Part shown: positions 1 through 13,929 of the stretch, piece by piece | How the letters are laid out: each line of letters begins with the position of its first letter | Numbering within the stretch: the stretch's first letter is position 1 | Program-made: the position numbers and the translations under genes | NCBI GenBank assembly: GCA_000181795.3 | Contig: CM012954.1 | Location: 8,805,071 to 8,869,070 of the forward strand | DNA length: 64,000 nucleotides | Reading direction: 5' to 3' | From: Trichinella spiralis | Taxonomy: Eukaryota; Nematoda; Enoplea; Trichinellida; Trichinellidae | The notes under the pieces: model-generated | Databases searched by the model: none | Told to the model about the DNA's origin: nothing | Seen by the model: only the letters and a program-made list of their open reading frames with translations

Positions 1-3000
1 AATAATTCGTGTATACTTTTTTGCATAATTGTGTTTAGTTTTAATTGGCATTGTTGTGTAGTATTCGAGTAGTGTTCTATTGAAAATCGGAATTCAACAG
101 AACAGTTTTCAGTATTAAGTATAAGATATGTATATGGCTTTCATTCTTGTCCGTAAAGTGACCAAAATAACAAACAGTAGCCAGTTTGTCAATCAGCTTA
201 ATTGCACTTACCTGAGATCAGTTTCTGATTCTGAACAATTGATATGTTTTTAGAATCAAGTCAATCTTATTTCTGGCAATTTATTAATTGCAATGAACAG
301 TATTCGCTTGAGATTTGAACTGCTCAGCATTATGCAAATGGAATTAAACTAAGTATTTAAATATTTGTGCTGCTAATAAAAAGAATTTATTTCATTATTC
401 ACAGCAGTAGCTAAATTTGCATTTCAACGGTGATTTTATTCCATCTTGATTTTATGCCGGCAAGTACAATGGTTTGCAAACAGCAAGTAAAATGTTAGCG
501 GCGTATCAAAAGCTATTGAAAATTGTGATGCGCCATATTTTCTTTTTTCTCCATTTTACTTAACCATTTGAAATGAAATGAATCACTATACGAACGCACG
601 TTGTACAACTTTTCACCACCGTCAGATGACAACAATTCCATCTGGCAAACATGACAGTCTGTAAGCAAGTGACATTTGACGAGCGTTTGAAAATTGTTTT
701 CCATTTGAAAAGCGGCCGCCGTCTTTTATTTCCAAGAATCTATTTGAAATTAATCTTAAAGTTTGCTTTAGCGACGCTTGTTCAATCGTACTAATATTTG
801 CTACCAAAATATGGTTTAATTTTTCATTGTCATCGTATTATAATTCATCCTTTTCCCAATACACTTGTAGCAACGAAAAGAGAACATTTTTAAATAATTA
901 AGAATCGAAAAAAAATTAATTGTGTGGTGTTCAACGTGCTTTGCTTTTCTTTAGATACATTTTATTGAAAGTTATTTTTTTATAAAATTTTCTCTGAAAT
1001 ATAATATGGGAAAATTATATTTTCTTCACATATAATTTTCCAGTTATTTCAATTTTTATGCTAACCAGATGTTCTTCAATTTTTTCCATTGTGACAGAAA
1101 ACAAAAAGAGGTGTGCCAATAATTTCAGGGTGGGCTTATTTATTGAAAAGAGGCGTTCGCGTTTTTCGGTGAGAAAAGTACGCTTGTTCAATCAACCGTA
1201 TTTCAACTATCAATTTTGAAATTCAAATTTTTATTGCTTTCTACAAGCGTCGGCGAAATGAATTGGAAAATTCATGCGTCGAGCGGCGACATGAAGGATG
1301 TGCCGATCTGAAGTGAAGCGTTAATTAATGATAGCCTGACTTGACTTTTGACAGGGAAAAATCCAGCCAAATGCTTTTCACTTTCTCCACTTGCTTTCGC
1401 ACCTGCTTGCACGTTGTCGGGTGATTTAATGCCGCAGTTGAATTTCAAAATTGAACAATAATTTTACTGGAAGCAAAATTCCCATTTCCACTATTCTACT
1501 AATATTCCACATGCAAACTTTGTTCGAATTTTCACCTCCAGGCATTGAGAAGGGGGTATAGAAGGAGTTCATCGGCAAGTATACGGTCGCTCGAGTATAC
1601 GATGAACAAAAAGCTGGTGATGTTTTTCACCAGAAAGGAGGAAGACATTAAAACGGGTCTGAATTGGGGTCGAAAGTAAATTTGTTCACCGTCTCAAAGC
1701 GACACTGACTTCCATTGTTCTTTTATTTGCTGTTGCTTCTTGTTGATTTCATCCACGACGATGAGTTTTCATCATCGGCAAATGTCTCACCTCGAGTCGA
1801 TCTGTTTTCTGTTCGTGAATTTCATTTATCAGCCGTCAAATAGTCGCTTTATCATTCTGAACTGAAAACTACAAAACCAGGAAATATTAAAGCATATATT
1901 GTTATCATCATCATCAGAATTAAATAATAATATGCAAATTGGAATCTTTCGTGCAGATTGCTTTTTGCTTATTTCAGTGTCTTTTATTCTTTTATATACA
2001 GCAAATATATATATATATATATATGTTCCAAAAGAAATAATAAAGAAAGCAAATGTAAACTGGGGTAAACATAATTAGCATAAAGAAGACCTAGAGCAAT
2101 TTAAATTTATGATAATAACGACTTCTGCTGAATTTGCAATGTTTTTCAATCTCTTCTGATGCATTTGACAAGTGATGCGATCAGCGTTGAACATTTTTTA
2201 ATCAAATTATTATTTATTTATTTGTTTATTTATCATACAGTGAAATGTATAGAATGATTTATTTGTAGTGGAAGATTATGGAAATTATTGATTTACTTTT
2301 TCACTTAAGGAAACTTATTGCATAAAAAAAATTGACATTGAAAATTCTTTTCCAAAGCAGACAACATCTACTCTTTGATATGTTAGTTTATTTTTTTATA
2401 TTTTATGTAATGAAGTGTTAATTTTATGCATTTTTTTTCTTCAGCTTCTAATAAAGCTTTTTGAAAAAAAGAAACAGAATAAGGAGTCCGTTTAGTAGAA
2501 ATGTCGGGCTAATAGTAAATAAATGATAAAAAAAATGAAAATGGCTTTTCACAAAGATTTCACTAATAACACTTTTCGCAGATTTTCAAATAAGCAGCTT
2601 TGTTTTGATGAATGCATTATGCATTTGGCTAATGGAAAAACTGGTTTCATAATTTTTTTGTTTTCACTCCATTTTGGGACAATTTCCCTTCCTAGTGTGC
2701 GTTCAGGTTTTCTCTTCCGTATTTAGATGAATAAAAAATATTTAATTTTATAATTTTTTTCCTTCACAATCTGTTTTGAATTTGCAATTGGTTACTGCTT
2801 ATTCTTCAGTTTGTCAATTCAAAGTGGAAAACAAGATAAAAATCTACGGAAAATTACAATCCTTTAGCTTTAGTGTATAGCTTTAAATTTATGCATGCTG
2901 CATTTCTGTCGAAGATTTAATTTCATAATTTGGATTATTGCTGGCTGTGAGCAAAACTTATTATTCTATCTCGAAAGCTGCCCCACCATACGTTTATGAA

Positions 3001-4583
3001 AAATGTATACTATAATGTAAGTAAGTATTGTTGTTGTGAGTGATTTTGACGCTGATATTGCGCCCAGGTTGAACGCTATTTTTCGGCATCACTTTTCAGA
3101 ACATTGTTCGAAATCAAAAAGTAGAGCTGCCATAATAAGCATAATTGATAAAACAGGAACTGCTGCTGTATTAGTTTGAAAATTTAGCCACCCTTTTTCA
3201 TAGATGCGCAATTAAAAAATCATTTAGATTATCCGTCAATAGCTGAAAAATTGGAAATGTTCGTTGCTTTTACTTTGTGAATTTTAAATTCCATCCAGTT
3301 CGTTTTTCGACTAATTTTGCTTGTTTTTACGAACACTTTATTTGCGCCTTTGTAATTTTGACGATTGATTTGCTTGGACGTCGCTCCATCAGACCGAAGT
3401 GGAAATTCGCACCACGGAAGAGACAAGTGACGCTAATTGTTGCTGCGTCTGTTTCAGACAGCTTTCTATGAAGTTTACTGTAGCTTGGTGGGGAGAAGCT
3501 GACATGGGAAGCAATTAGCGCGAGCACGCTCTGCAAGAGGTAAATCTACCGAGAAAGCAATTTCGAACGCACTGTTGAACATAGCCTACTGGACATCCGG
3601 ATTGTCGTGTAAGGCTTGCCCAACCGGTTTACCCGGTTAGAATAAATGTGTACAGTACACTGTGGACTCTATTGCTTATAATTCAGCAGTGTAAACTCGT
3701 AAAAATCTTTACGAATAGAGTGTATAAAATCACAGAACGCAAACACTTATCCAGCTGGCTTTTAGATGGAATCGCGTGCTGTATCTAATTTCTCACCTTA
3801 ACAAGCTTCTTTCCTAAACATTTTTCCCCGAAAGGTTTAATATCTGATTAGGAAATGGGCAGTTGAAAGCTTGTAAGCACGCATGAGTTTTCAAGCTCAA
3901 TTTTCGTAACGGCACTTTTAACGTCACCCACTGCAGGAGGCCTATTTCCTGTTTCAATTTTGCACTGATTGAATTTCTATTTCAATTGTACACTTGAAAA
4001 TAAGCGAAATATGCGCAAATGTCTATTTCATTTGTTATATAATTGATTTGTTTTCAGTTTTGGCATTTCAGTTTCAATGAAAAGGAATGAAGAAAATTTT
4101 CAAAATATTTATCAAAACAATACTCATATTTCTAATTTACTTGACTTGAGTAGTTTAGCATTCAACGAGCGAAACATTACAAATTAATTAAGTTGAATTT
4201 ATTGTATTTGTAAAATATTTGCCGCATTCGATATGCAATAGCAGTATTTGAATATAGAATGTCAGACATCGTTTATACGTGCCTTTCTGTGCCTTTTTGT
4301 GTGTGGTCTTGCTTATGCCTGTCATAGATGTTGAATTCAAATAGGCAGCAATCTGCAACAAACAGCAGCAATTAACAGTTTGGGAATAAAATTTCCAAAT
4401 GTCATAAATAAAAAGGTATTTATCATTGGCAAAAAGAAAAGTCACTTTCTGCTGGTTTAATTTTATCCTACTTGTCATAAAAATATTGTAAACATTGTCA
4501 GATGCTGTCTGCAGCTTTTTTCAAGCATAACATTAGTATTTATGCAATTGATTTTTTGGTTTGTTACTTCTTCCAAACAAATG

Positions 4584-4603
4584 GCGGCGTATAAAAGCGC
4601 CGC
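4584..4603 (+). promoter_or_regulatory. TATA-box-like site framed by GC inverted repeat
   Basis: TATAAAAG begins at 4590 and is flanked by GCGGCG (4584-4589) and its reverse complement CGCCGC (4598-4603). The strong TATA box sits in a GC-richer patch in the desert. An open frame of 101 codons (4542-4847) runs across it but has no recognisable content. It could be the core promoter of a non-coding RNA or an enhancer; the sequence alone does not show transcription. Confidence 0.25.
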
Positions 4604-5870
4604 TGTACGACTGCTATTTTTCCGATTCTACTACGAAACAGAAGCGAAATGTTGTCCATCGCTTCAGCTGGTAAATGTCAGTTGTCAAAGCACTCAGTTG
4701 AGAGAGTGTTTCAAGTATTTCAATGCTTTAGGGCAGCCATTCGGGCGGCGCTGTGAATTTTCCGAACAATTTTCTGTGGAAAAATTTTACAATTTGAAAT
4801 TTAACAATTTTGCTTCAGTATTAATGACAAGCGACACGACGATGTAGGTTTTGAATTGCAATTCATGTCAAAGAAGGGAAAAGTAGCTTTGATCTAGTGA
4901 CGTTTCCAGGCAGAGGATTAAGCCGGAAACTAGCTGAACAGGAGCGAGGGCGCTTTGCCGGACGCGATGTGAATGGCAATGCTTGGCGACCACTTCTCTG
5001 GCTGCGCTCCATTCAAGCGACCCTTTGGAACGGCATGAAAAGAAACAATGCACTGTAATGATTGGCACTGTTTGATCGACAATGGACAGCAAGTGCTGCC
5101 ATTATGTTGTGTAGAATCGCAAACGCGGGCATTTTCAAAAGAAAATGTTCCAAAGAGGCTCGGCAATAAGCAATAATAGACAGAACGCCCCGGTGGAGGA
5201 GGGAAAATGGGCAACCGGCGTGCACGACGCCAATAGAAGCGCATATTGGCAATGCGTTTGTATTCACTAGATGACAACGGCAACCACGACCGCCGCCTTT
5301 CTGCTTCCCTTCAATAGAAACAGCAGTGAAATAAAAGTCCTCTTTATGCCATTGCTTATCTCTTTCACTTGCTTTTCAACTCCTCTCGTTCGAGCCCTTT
5401 TCATTTTGTCAAAGCGGCCGTGGCGCACGGTTGCTCCAGCCCAGCACTTTTCATTTATTCTTTTTTCCCCCCTCTGCACCGCATACATCATTTTGCCTAG
5501 CTTTTTACGAACGTTTCTTACGTGACCAATTTTTTTGTCGAATTTGAAATCTTTTTCCAATTACTGCTGGTAAGCAACTTGCTCTCTGTCTTGTACAAAA
5601 AAACGTGAATGGGGAATTTGTTTCTAATAGAAAGCATCCGCTTTATTGATGCATTATGCAAATTTTCAATGAAACTGAGGTTAAGATTATGCATATTTAT
5701 CGAGGATATGATATGTTATCGTGCACTAGCCATTTTTATCGTAATAAAGACTAGCAGGTGAACATTGAAATAGGGAGTTGCATGCCCGGAGACTAGTTTT
5801 CCGTCGATTAAGCAAGTGCTTTGACAATTGGCTTTTTTCAACCGGAGGCAGCGTTTCCACAGAAGAGCGG

Positions 5871-5911
5871 TTGTTGTTGTTGTTGCTGCTGCTGCTGTTG
5901 CTACTGTTATT
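5871..5911. repeat. TTG/CTG trinucleotide repeat
   Basis: A run of TTGTTGTTG that passes into GCTGCTGCTG, giving false polyL or polyN/S frames on the two strands. It is a simple repeat, not coding. Confidence 0.7.
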
Positions 5912-7788
5912 GTGGTTGTTGTCACAATACCGGTTTTTCTTCAGTGTACTGTATTTTCTAGCTAACAAATCTCTGACTGGTAAAGAGAGAAAGAAATAAA
6001 CGAAACAAGGTTTTCATTTTTACTCTGAATATGAACATTTTCAAACCGACTCCAATTTTTGTATGCTTCAAGTTGCTCTCAAATAATTTCACTTTTTTTC
6101 ATTTGCAAAATGCTCTCACCGCATCATTTTTTATTAATGCGTTGATTTTGTTCTGCCATATTACTAATGAATACTTTGCGTAACAATTTTACTTCCAAAG
6201 TTCTACAAAGCTGCCTGAGAAATAAATCAATATTACTCAATGAAAATAGATTGGGCGTAGTAAAAATGATAATTGTTCGATATATTTTAACATCATTTTT
6301 CACTGTAAATTTGACTATTATATTTTCGAATTATTCCTCTAATTTCTAAAATTACAGTTCACCATTGTAGACGTGTGATTTCAAACAAAAATACAGTTTA
6401 TTTATTTTACAAAATTTTCGTTACATTTTATTATAACGAACGCATCCGTCCGTAAGCGAACAAACAGGCATGTATCTTTAACTTGAGCAAACAAAGAAAG
6501 TTATTGTCAAGTTGGCAGTTAATAACTGTCTAAAACTGAAATATTATTTCTGAGATTTTGTAAAACTTAACAACACTAAAAATGGAAAAAAAACAGGCAG
6601 ATTGTAAAGTTGCTCCCGTGTAGCAGACATTTTCAAACTAAGATTCACTTGGGCGTCATTAAGTAAGCTTATTTGTAATATTAGCTGAACGATGAAGTCG
6701 GGTGAAATTTGCAATCGATTAGTTTTCCATGGCTGTTCAAGCCGGGTGTTATTCTAAGTAAGAAGCGGCGGCATAAAATCAGGCAACGCTTCAAAACATA
6801 TGAACAACAGAAAATGCGCAGTCTGGGACTAACGCGTCATAATTTTTGCTTTTTATAATATATATATATATACCCTTGCTTTCACTTTCAAAGTGGACGT
6901 CAGAACCAGTAGCCCTTTAAAAAAGAAATCATGTCAACCTTTCGTAAATCAATCTTGAAAACCTTTTTAGTGTTGTTAGCTGCTGGATGAATCAGCAGGG
7001 TCACTTTAGTTTTTTTTTAATCTAGTTTCATTTCAGGGGAAAAGTTTTACGTAAAATGACTTGCTTTATGTGATGTAGTAGATCACACAGCTTTAATTTT
7101 GGCTGCTGAGTTTAAAAATTTTTACTGAAGCGTACGATGAATAATTAATTGGCAGAATTATTACAAGTTGGAATGATTTAGTTTTGTTAAGTTGATAAGT
7201 TATTCAAAATTGTAATTAATTTCATCGTTTTTGCTGTAAGTTGTTGTGTAGTTTTCATTGAAGAAGCTCATATTTTTATAACCTACAATTCTTTTTTAAC
7301 TGCAAATATTAAAAATTATTTTAGACGAAAGAAGTTATCCGCTACCAGTAATAAATGACTGTTATTTTTGCCGACTATACTGTTTCACTTTGTTTCATCA
7401 AAATTTTAATTAATGACAACGTTTCATTATGATGAAGGCTTAATTAATTCAAATTCATCGCATTATAAAATGCAAAGCAAATTAAACTGTAATTTAAATA
7501 AAAACGAATTGGATTGTTATTTCAAATTTGAGGTATCATTTTTTGTAAAGTTTAGTCGATTAGAGGTTCTTGTGTTTAGAAGTTACGTACTTATGATTAA
7601 ATTGCTTCTTCTTATTTTGCTGTGTTCTTGACACAAATTTGTGTTTCGTTTTGTGCAAAAATGGCGCTTGTTTAATAGTTTATACTGAAATTTTATATTT
7701 TGGATATTCAAACGTTTTACAGCCAACATCACTAATACTTGTTACTAATTCTTGGTGCATTTATATAGCACTTAGTGTTACATATATA

Positions 7789-7812
7789 TGTGTGTGTGTG
7801 TGTGTGTGTGTA
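7789..7812. repeat. (TG)n microsatellite
   Basis: Twelve uninterrupted TG units. The neighbouring open frames (polyCV proteins) are artefacts of this repeat. Confidence 0.9.
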
Positions 7813-9436
7813 TTTAAATGTATACTTTTATATCACGTATCCTAGCACGTATACGCTTTTTATAAGATTTAAAACTAATACATCATGCCATAATGACGCA
7901 CACTTTAATATACGTATATATTTAGATTTGCACTATGAAAGTGATGAAATAACCAGGTGTGTCTATGTGTATATGTTTATTTTTATTTAGTCCATGGACA
8001 GTAAACAAGTCCAGTAGCAAAAGGTACTATCGTTGCTTCTGTAACCATAGCAGTTTTGCTTTACTGAACGCAGTCGTGTTTGCTTGTCGCGGCAATGAAT
8101 GTATCACCATCGTTTAACAAATGTCAACATCACATATAGTGTACTGTAGCATGGAAGAAATAGTTCTTCCAAGGGCGGGGCTTGTATTACGGTTGAGCAG
8201 GTGCTAATAACAATCACCTACAAATATTGTTGCTCTGATTTGTAGTTTTCTTCAAAATTAATTTTACTATGATCATTTGGGGTTGTAGAATTTTTTATAT
8301 TATAGCAGTTACGTAATGATGACATGAACTCACTGAGCAAAAGATCACTCACGATTTTCATTTGACGAATAAAAGTTTTGTTCTAATAAATAATGTTTTC
8401 AACTGAAAATTTTCGAGAACACTTCAAATACGATTTTGAATGATTCTTAAATTTACACATTTTATAAATATTATTCATTTTTTCTTGAGCTGAATTTGTT
8501 TTTTTATTATTATTCGCCTGGCATCTGTATATTTATTTTCGATTATGCTCTTTACAAGAAAGTGACGGCGGATACATTTGCCTTGTATTGTTTAATCAAC
8601 TGCACCTTGCTTTTGTTCTGTTCTGCAAAATGTACTGGACTGAATTGTTCTGCTTTACTCGAGAAACACTCTGTTGCACTGTTATTGATATTATTATGTG
8701 ATATAACAGTTCATTCATTTTTTGCTTAATTTTATATAATTTATAAACGTTAAAATTTTAGCCATCTCTTGTAAGTTTCTACAGCAAAATTTTACGCAAA
8801 ATAATACTTCTTAATTTTGACTTCCCATACATCGGATAGTTCCATTTATTTAAATATACTGCTTTTGAAGTGCTTCGAGTGAACTGTTTTGAACTTTTGA
8901 CTTTAAAAAAAACTACCCGTTTTAACGACTTCATGACAGTGAAATGCATCCTTTATCAAAAAATATTTTCTTCAAAATCTTCACACTATGCCTTACTGTT
9001 ATTTTGTTGACTGTAGACAGCTGTAACGTTGCATTTACAAAATTACAATACTGTATACTATTTTCATGTCTTGACGCAGTGGGCAGGCGGAGCAATTTAT
9101 TGTTTATCAACATGTGATGAATAATATGAAATTGTTCTTTTTGTTTTTCTCACAGTGATCAATCCAAATCTTAAAAAAATAATAAATCGCTTTTCATTTC
9201 AGTAATTTAGCTATTATTATTTTATTCTTCTTTGCATATGTTGAAATGGATATCAGCGGAATATATATTAATTTACGTAAAATCGTAAAGATGGCCCAAA
9301 GTTTATGATGATTAATAAATTTTTGTTCACTGGAGATGAATATTAGCATTTTCAGTCAGTTCTTCAAAGCTGATATTTGCATGTAATTTTATAAATTATT
9401 TTATAAGCATTGAAATCTTGTATGTAAATAGGGTAC

Positions 9437-9440
<4 letters not shown>

Positions 9441-9469
<29 letters not shown>
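9441..9469. repeat. (AT)n microsatellite
   Basis: About fourteen uninterrupted AT units in non-coding DNA. Similar shorter tracts occur at about 2006-2023, 6860-6872 and 24233-24246. Confidence 0.9.
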
Positions 9470-9471
<2 letters not shown>

Positions 9472-10231
9472 GTATTTTTGTAAATGTATACAGTGGAAAA
9501 CTTGTAATTATTTTTTGCGGCAATTTATCCAAGCAAGAAATTATTTCTCATAAAAATTCTACATTCTACATTTCTACGCATCTTCAACGACAAAGTTTTA
9601 AATCAATGACAGCTTAGAATGAATAATTTTTCATGAAATGTAATTTTCATCTTTATAAAGGAATGTTTGTGACTGCGTTAAGTGTGCAACATTTGAAGTA
9701 CATTTATCATCAATATTAATAATTATTTCATATCTTAAATTAATTACGTTTGATAAACAGGCCTTCATTTTAGGTTAAAAATGAATTTGCATACAAAATC
9801 CCTTATCTATCATGAACAATTGGACAAGAAGGATTTATCATTTTTTTTAATGGAAGATGAGGCGGTGAAGCTGTGCAGCTGATAAGATGATCTGTCAGTA
9901 CAGTCAGTTGAATTCTGTTGGAAAAAGACAATTGCAACATTAAAGAGCATTTATGGTATGGTAAGTGAATGTTTAGATGTTTATTGTGTGAATTGTTTTG
10001 ATCTAAGTTTTATTACGATGAGTTTAACTTTTATCCGTACCTGAATTTTATAAGAATATAACAAAGTAGTGTTTTCTTAAATTTTGTTCGTGACAAGTAT
10101 AATATAACAAGCAACATATTGCATGATGGCTGTGTGTTTCTTTAAAACCTTCCGTGAAGATAGAACGATGTTTGTCTCCTTGTCAGTCAGCTTAGGTTAG
10201 TTTGGTCAGGTCATAGTTTGGCGTCGAGCGT

Positions 10232-10308
10232 CTGCCCTTTTGGGCCGATGGGAAGCAATCCCTCGTGGGCGACCCAGTGCATGCTGGACACCTGTGAAAA
10301 AAGGGCAG
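10232..10308 (+). other. Potential structured element (long stem with inner hairpins)
   Basis: CTGCCCTTTT (10232-10241) is exactly complementary to AAAAGGGCAG (10299-10308), a 10-bp stem. The enclosed bases contain smaller inverted pairs: GGG..CCC around 10250-10262, GGGCGACCC around 10267-10275 and CCAG..CTGG around 10274-10287. It lies about 630 bases before the SoxB start codon in GC-richer DNA, so it could be a 5' leader structure, a small RNA precursor or chance. Confidence 0.3.
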
Positions 10309-10520
10309 TAATTGCTACGCCCTAGATTCACCAGGCTCAATTAAGTTATCATGTGACAATGCGGACGAGCGGGTCAATTAATTTTTTTGCATCTACAACG
10401 GTGAAGGTATGTTTCTACGCTAGTTGGCAGTGTTCTGTTCTTTTTTTTTATTTTCCTTCATCTTCTCTTGGCCGTTGCCGTGTCGTCGTTGTCGTCACAG
10501 CGTGACAAATGATAGCGTTT

Positions 10521-10600
10521 GATTGGTTACAGGTCGATTAATTCTGATTGGTCATCGTTAGTCGGCGCTCCGCCCCGCCGGCGTGGATTGGCCAGTGTTA
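10521..10600. promoter_or_regulatory. CCAAT/GC-box cluster of the SoxB promoter
   Basis: Three GATTGG motifs (inverted CCAAT boxes, the NF-Y site) begin at 10521, 10546 and 10586, with a CGCCCCGCC GC box near 10570; a further ATTGG lies near 10853. The patch is much richer in GC than its surroundings and lies 340-420 bases before the SoxB ATG. NF-Y and GC boxes clustered just upstream of an intronless gene are typical of a proximal promoter. The transcription start itself is not visible. Confidence 0.5.
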
Positions 10601-10929
10601 GCGCGACCCAAGCGGCCAGGCATAGCGAAGCACGAGTGCAGACTATTGTGCTCGGTGGAGTGTCGCGCACGCGCGCTTGTTCTAATACATCTCCTACCTG
10701 TCGGCGGCAATAATAGGTTCCAGTTTACATAAGCGGACCTCTCTGTGACTGGCTTTGTTCACATTCTATCAACTGGACAGCTTTTATCCAAATTTGGTTT
10801 TCATTTCCTTCAACTGAGCTGTTGCTTGGATTCTGTTTTCTGTCGGGTTTTTATTGGCCTAACAGCTCGTTGACGCGATATTTTGTTATCGTCGCGCGTC
10901 GCATTGTCGTCATCGACTACGCGTGGTGA

Positions 10930-12204
<1,275 letters not shown>

Positions 12205-12814
12205 CTGTTTCGTCCAACTCGCATCTATTTATACATATAAATCCAAATACAATGCTTCTATTATTTTTGAGTCAACAACTACATGCAGTCGCTTTGGTAA
12301 AAAGCTTTACTTTGTTTTCTTGTACAGTTGCGACTGTGTATCATCATACTCTGACTTATTCTACGTTAGTTTTCCTATTTTTTGACCTTTCTATATTTTT
12401 ACGTTGTTGTTTCTAGCCTCGTGTTGGCTAAGAAAGAAAGATGGGTCAATGTACACTATTGCCCTCTTTTGCCTCATTTTTTTTCTTTTGGCTTAAAAAT
12501 TATAATGATATGCGTTGGAGAATGCGTCACTTTTTAAATCTCATTTTTTAAAATAATAACTATTTTTTTTGCTGTTGCAAGAATTAAATGAAAAAGTTGA
12601 TAGATAGCTTGTTTGTCAGTCGTGACGACGACCTCGTAAAGCGCTTCCGGCGGATTTTGGTAATTTTGTACGGGGGCGATTTTTTGTTGTCCCACTTTCT
12701 GCGTTCAAACATACATACTCGTCAGTTGTGTCGGCGTGTTTTGTTTGCTCGGCCAGAAGCAGAAGCCGTACGCTGAGCAAAGGCAGTGGTGAATGAGTGA
12801 GTGAGTGGTGAGAA

Positions 12815-12839
12815 GGTAGGTAGGTAGGTAGGTAGGTAG
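12815..12839. repeat. (GTAG)n microsatellite
   Basis: Six tandem GTAG units downstream of SoxB; low-complexity frames across it are artefacts. Confidence 0.85.
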
Positions 12840-13900
12840 TGAGGGTGATGATGATGAGGTGAGAGAAATGAGCATGCTTACGCGTGACAAACGATGAAGA
12901 TGACACGATGGTTGTTGTTGTTGTTGACCGGTTTTCACAGCGCTAGCGGCATTCTGGAAAGACTGAGGCAAAATGCATGCATGCATGTGCGTATGTATTT
13001 TTCATTCTCCCTTTCTGTGTGTGTGTGTGTGTGCTCGCGCGCGTTAGCTTCAGCGTTAGCGTTAACATTAGCTCTCTGACACATGTATGTGCCACAGTGA
13101 GTGATTTTCTCTTCGACGGCTTTCTGCTGCTCTTTAGCGAGCAAATGAGAGGAGACAAGTCAGCTTCAACGGCAGACCGGACCGGTCGACCACGGCTTGT
13201 CCGTTATTTTGCCGAAACGTAATGCTAAGTGGAAAGGGTGGGGGCGATTTTTTGCGGGGTTAAAAATGGCACTGAGCAGATGGTGGTTAAGTGACACCTG
13301 CGGCGCCTGACGACCGTGAAAGCTTGTAGCGGACGCGACTGCGACCCTGGACACACCTGGCCTGTCGGCTACTCGAGCGGCAAAAAAACCTACAACGGCT
13401 CATCTGTGAATGCAGCTAGTCCAGGTGACCGCCATTCCGACTTGACCGCTGCAAGTGCCTCAGTGACCTGTCGGCAAAAAATGCCGACCTTCTGTATTTT
13501 TTTTGTTTTCTATGCCATGTATGTTTTTTTCGAAAAAACAACGTTGAAAATAATATACGTATTTTTTTTTGCTGTCGAAATTGCGCTGTCGGATAGTTCT
13601 AGTAGCTTCTTCTAGTTTTACCGGGGAGCGGTAAATATTTGTGGATGCTGCAGCAAATGTTAGTTGAAAGTGTGAAACGCGATGTTTTTTCCACTTTGCC
13701 ACACCTTCGTTTAATTCAACTTATTTTTCTACTACAACTACCTACTATTATTTTATTCATTATTGGAATAACCAAACCGATTTTGATCAGTCAGTATTTT
13801 ATCATAAATTTACGGCTATGATTGAATATAAACAACTGTTCAAACTAACATTTACATCAAACGTTTTTCGTTATAATAAATAGTAATGTTTATTTTTACT

Positions 13901-13929
13901 TGGTGGTGGTGGTGGTGGTGGTGGTGGTT
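13901..13929. repeat. (TGG)n microsatellite
   Basis: Nine uninterrupted TGG units in non-coding DNA. Confidence 0.9.

Larger units (their letters stand above)
1..10480. other. Gene desert upstream of SoxB
   Basis: No open frame here looks like a protein: the frames are short, low in complexity and have no recognisable domain or splice partners. The DNA is AT-rich with several GC-richer islands (about 1240-1700, 3370-3640, 4570-5530, 8000-8200). It carries AT and TG microsatellites and several octamer sites (see findings). Its position next to an isolated developmental transcription factor suggests long-range enhancers, but that is inference. Confidence 0.6.

Noticed and set aside
4542-4847. 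101-codon frame downstream of the TATA-like site
   Set aside because: Starts before the TATA box, no family resemblance, and no splice partners.
4868-5560. Overlapping minus-strand frames of 74 to 117 codons
   Set aside because: They overlap one another in several frames and follow GC-rich composition; no recognisable content or conserved motif.
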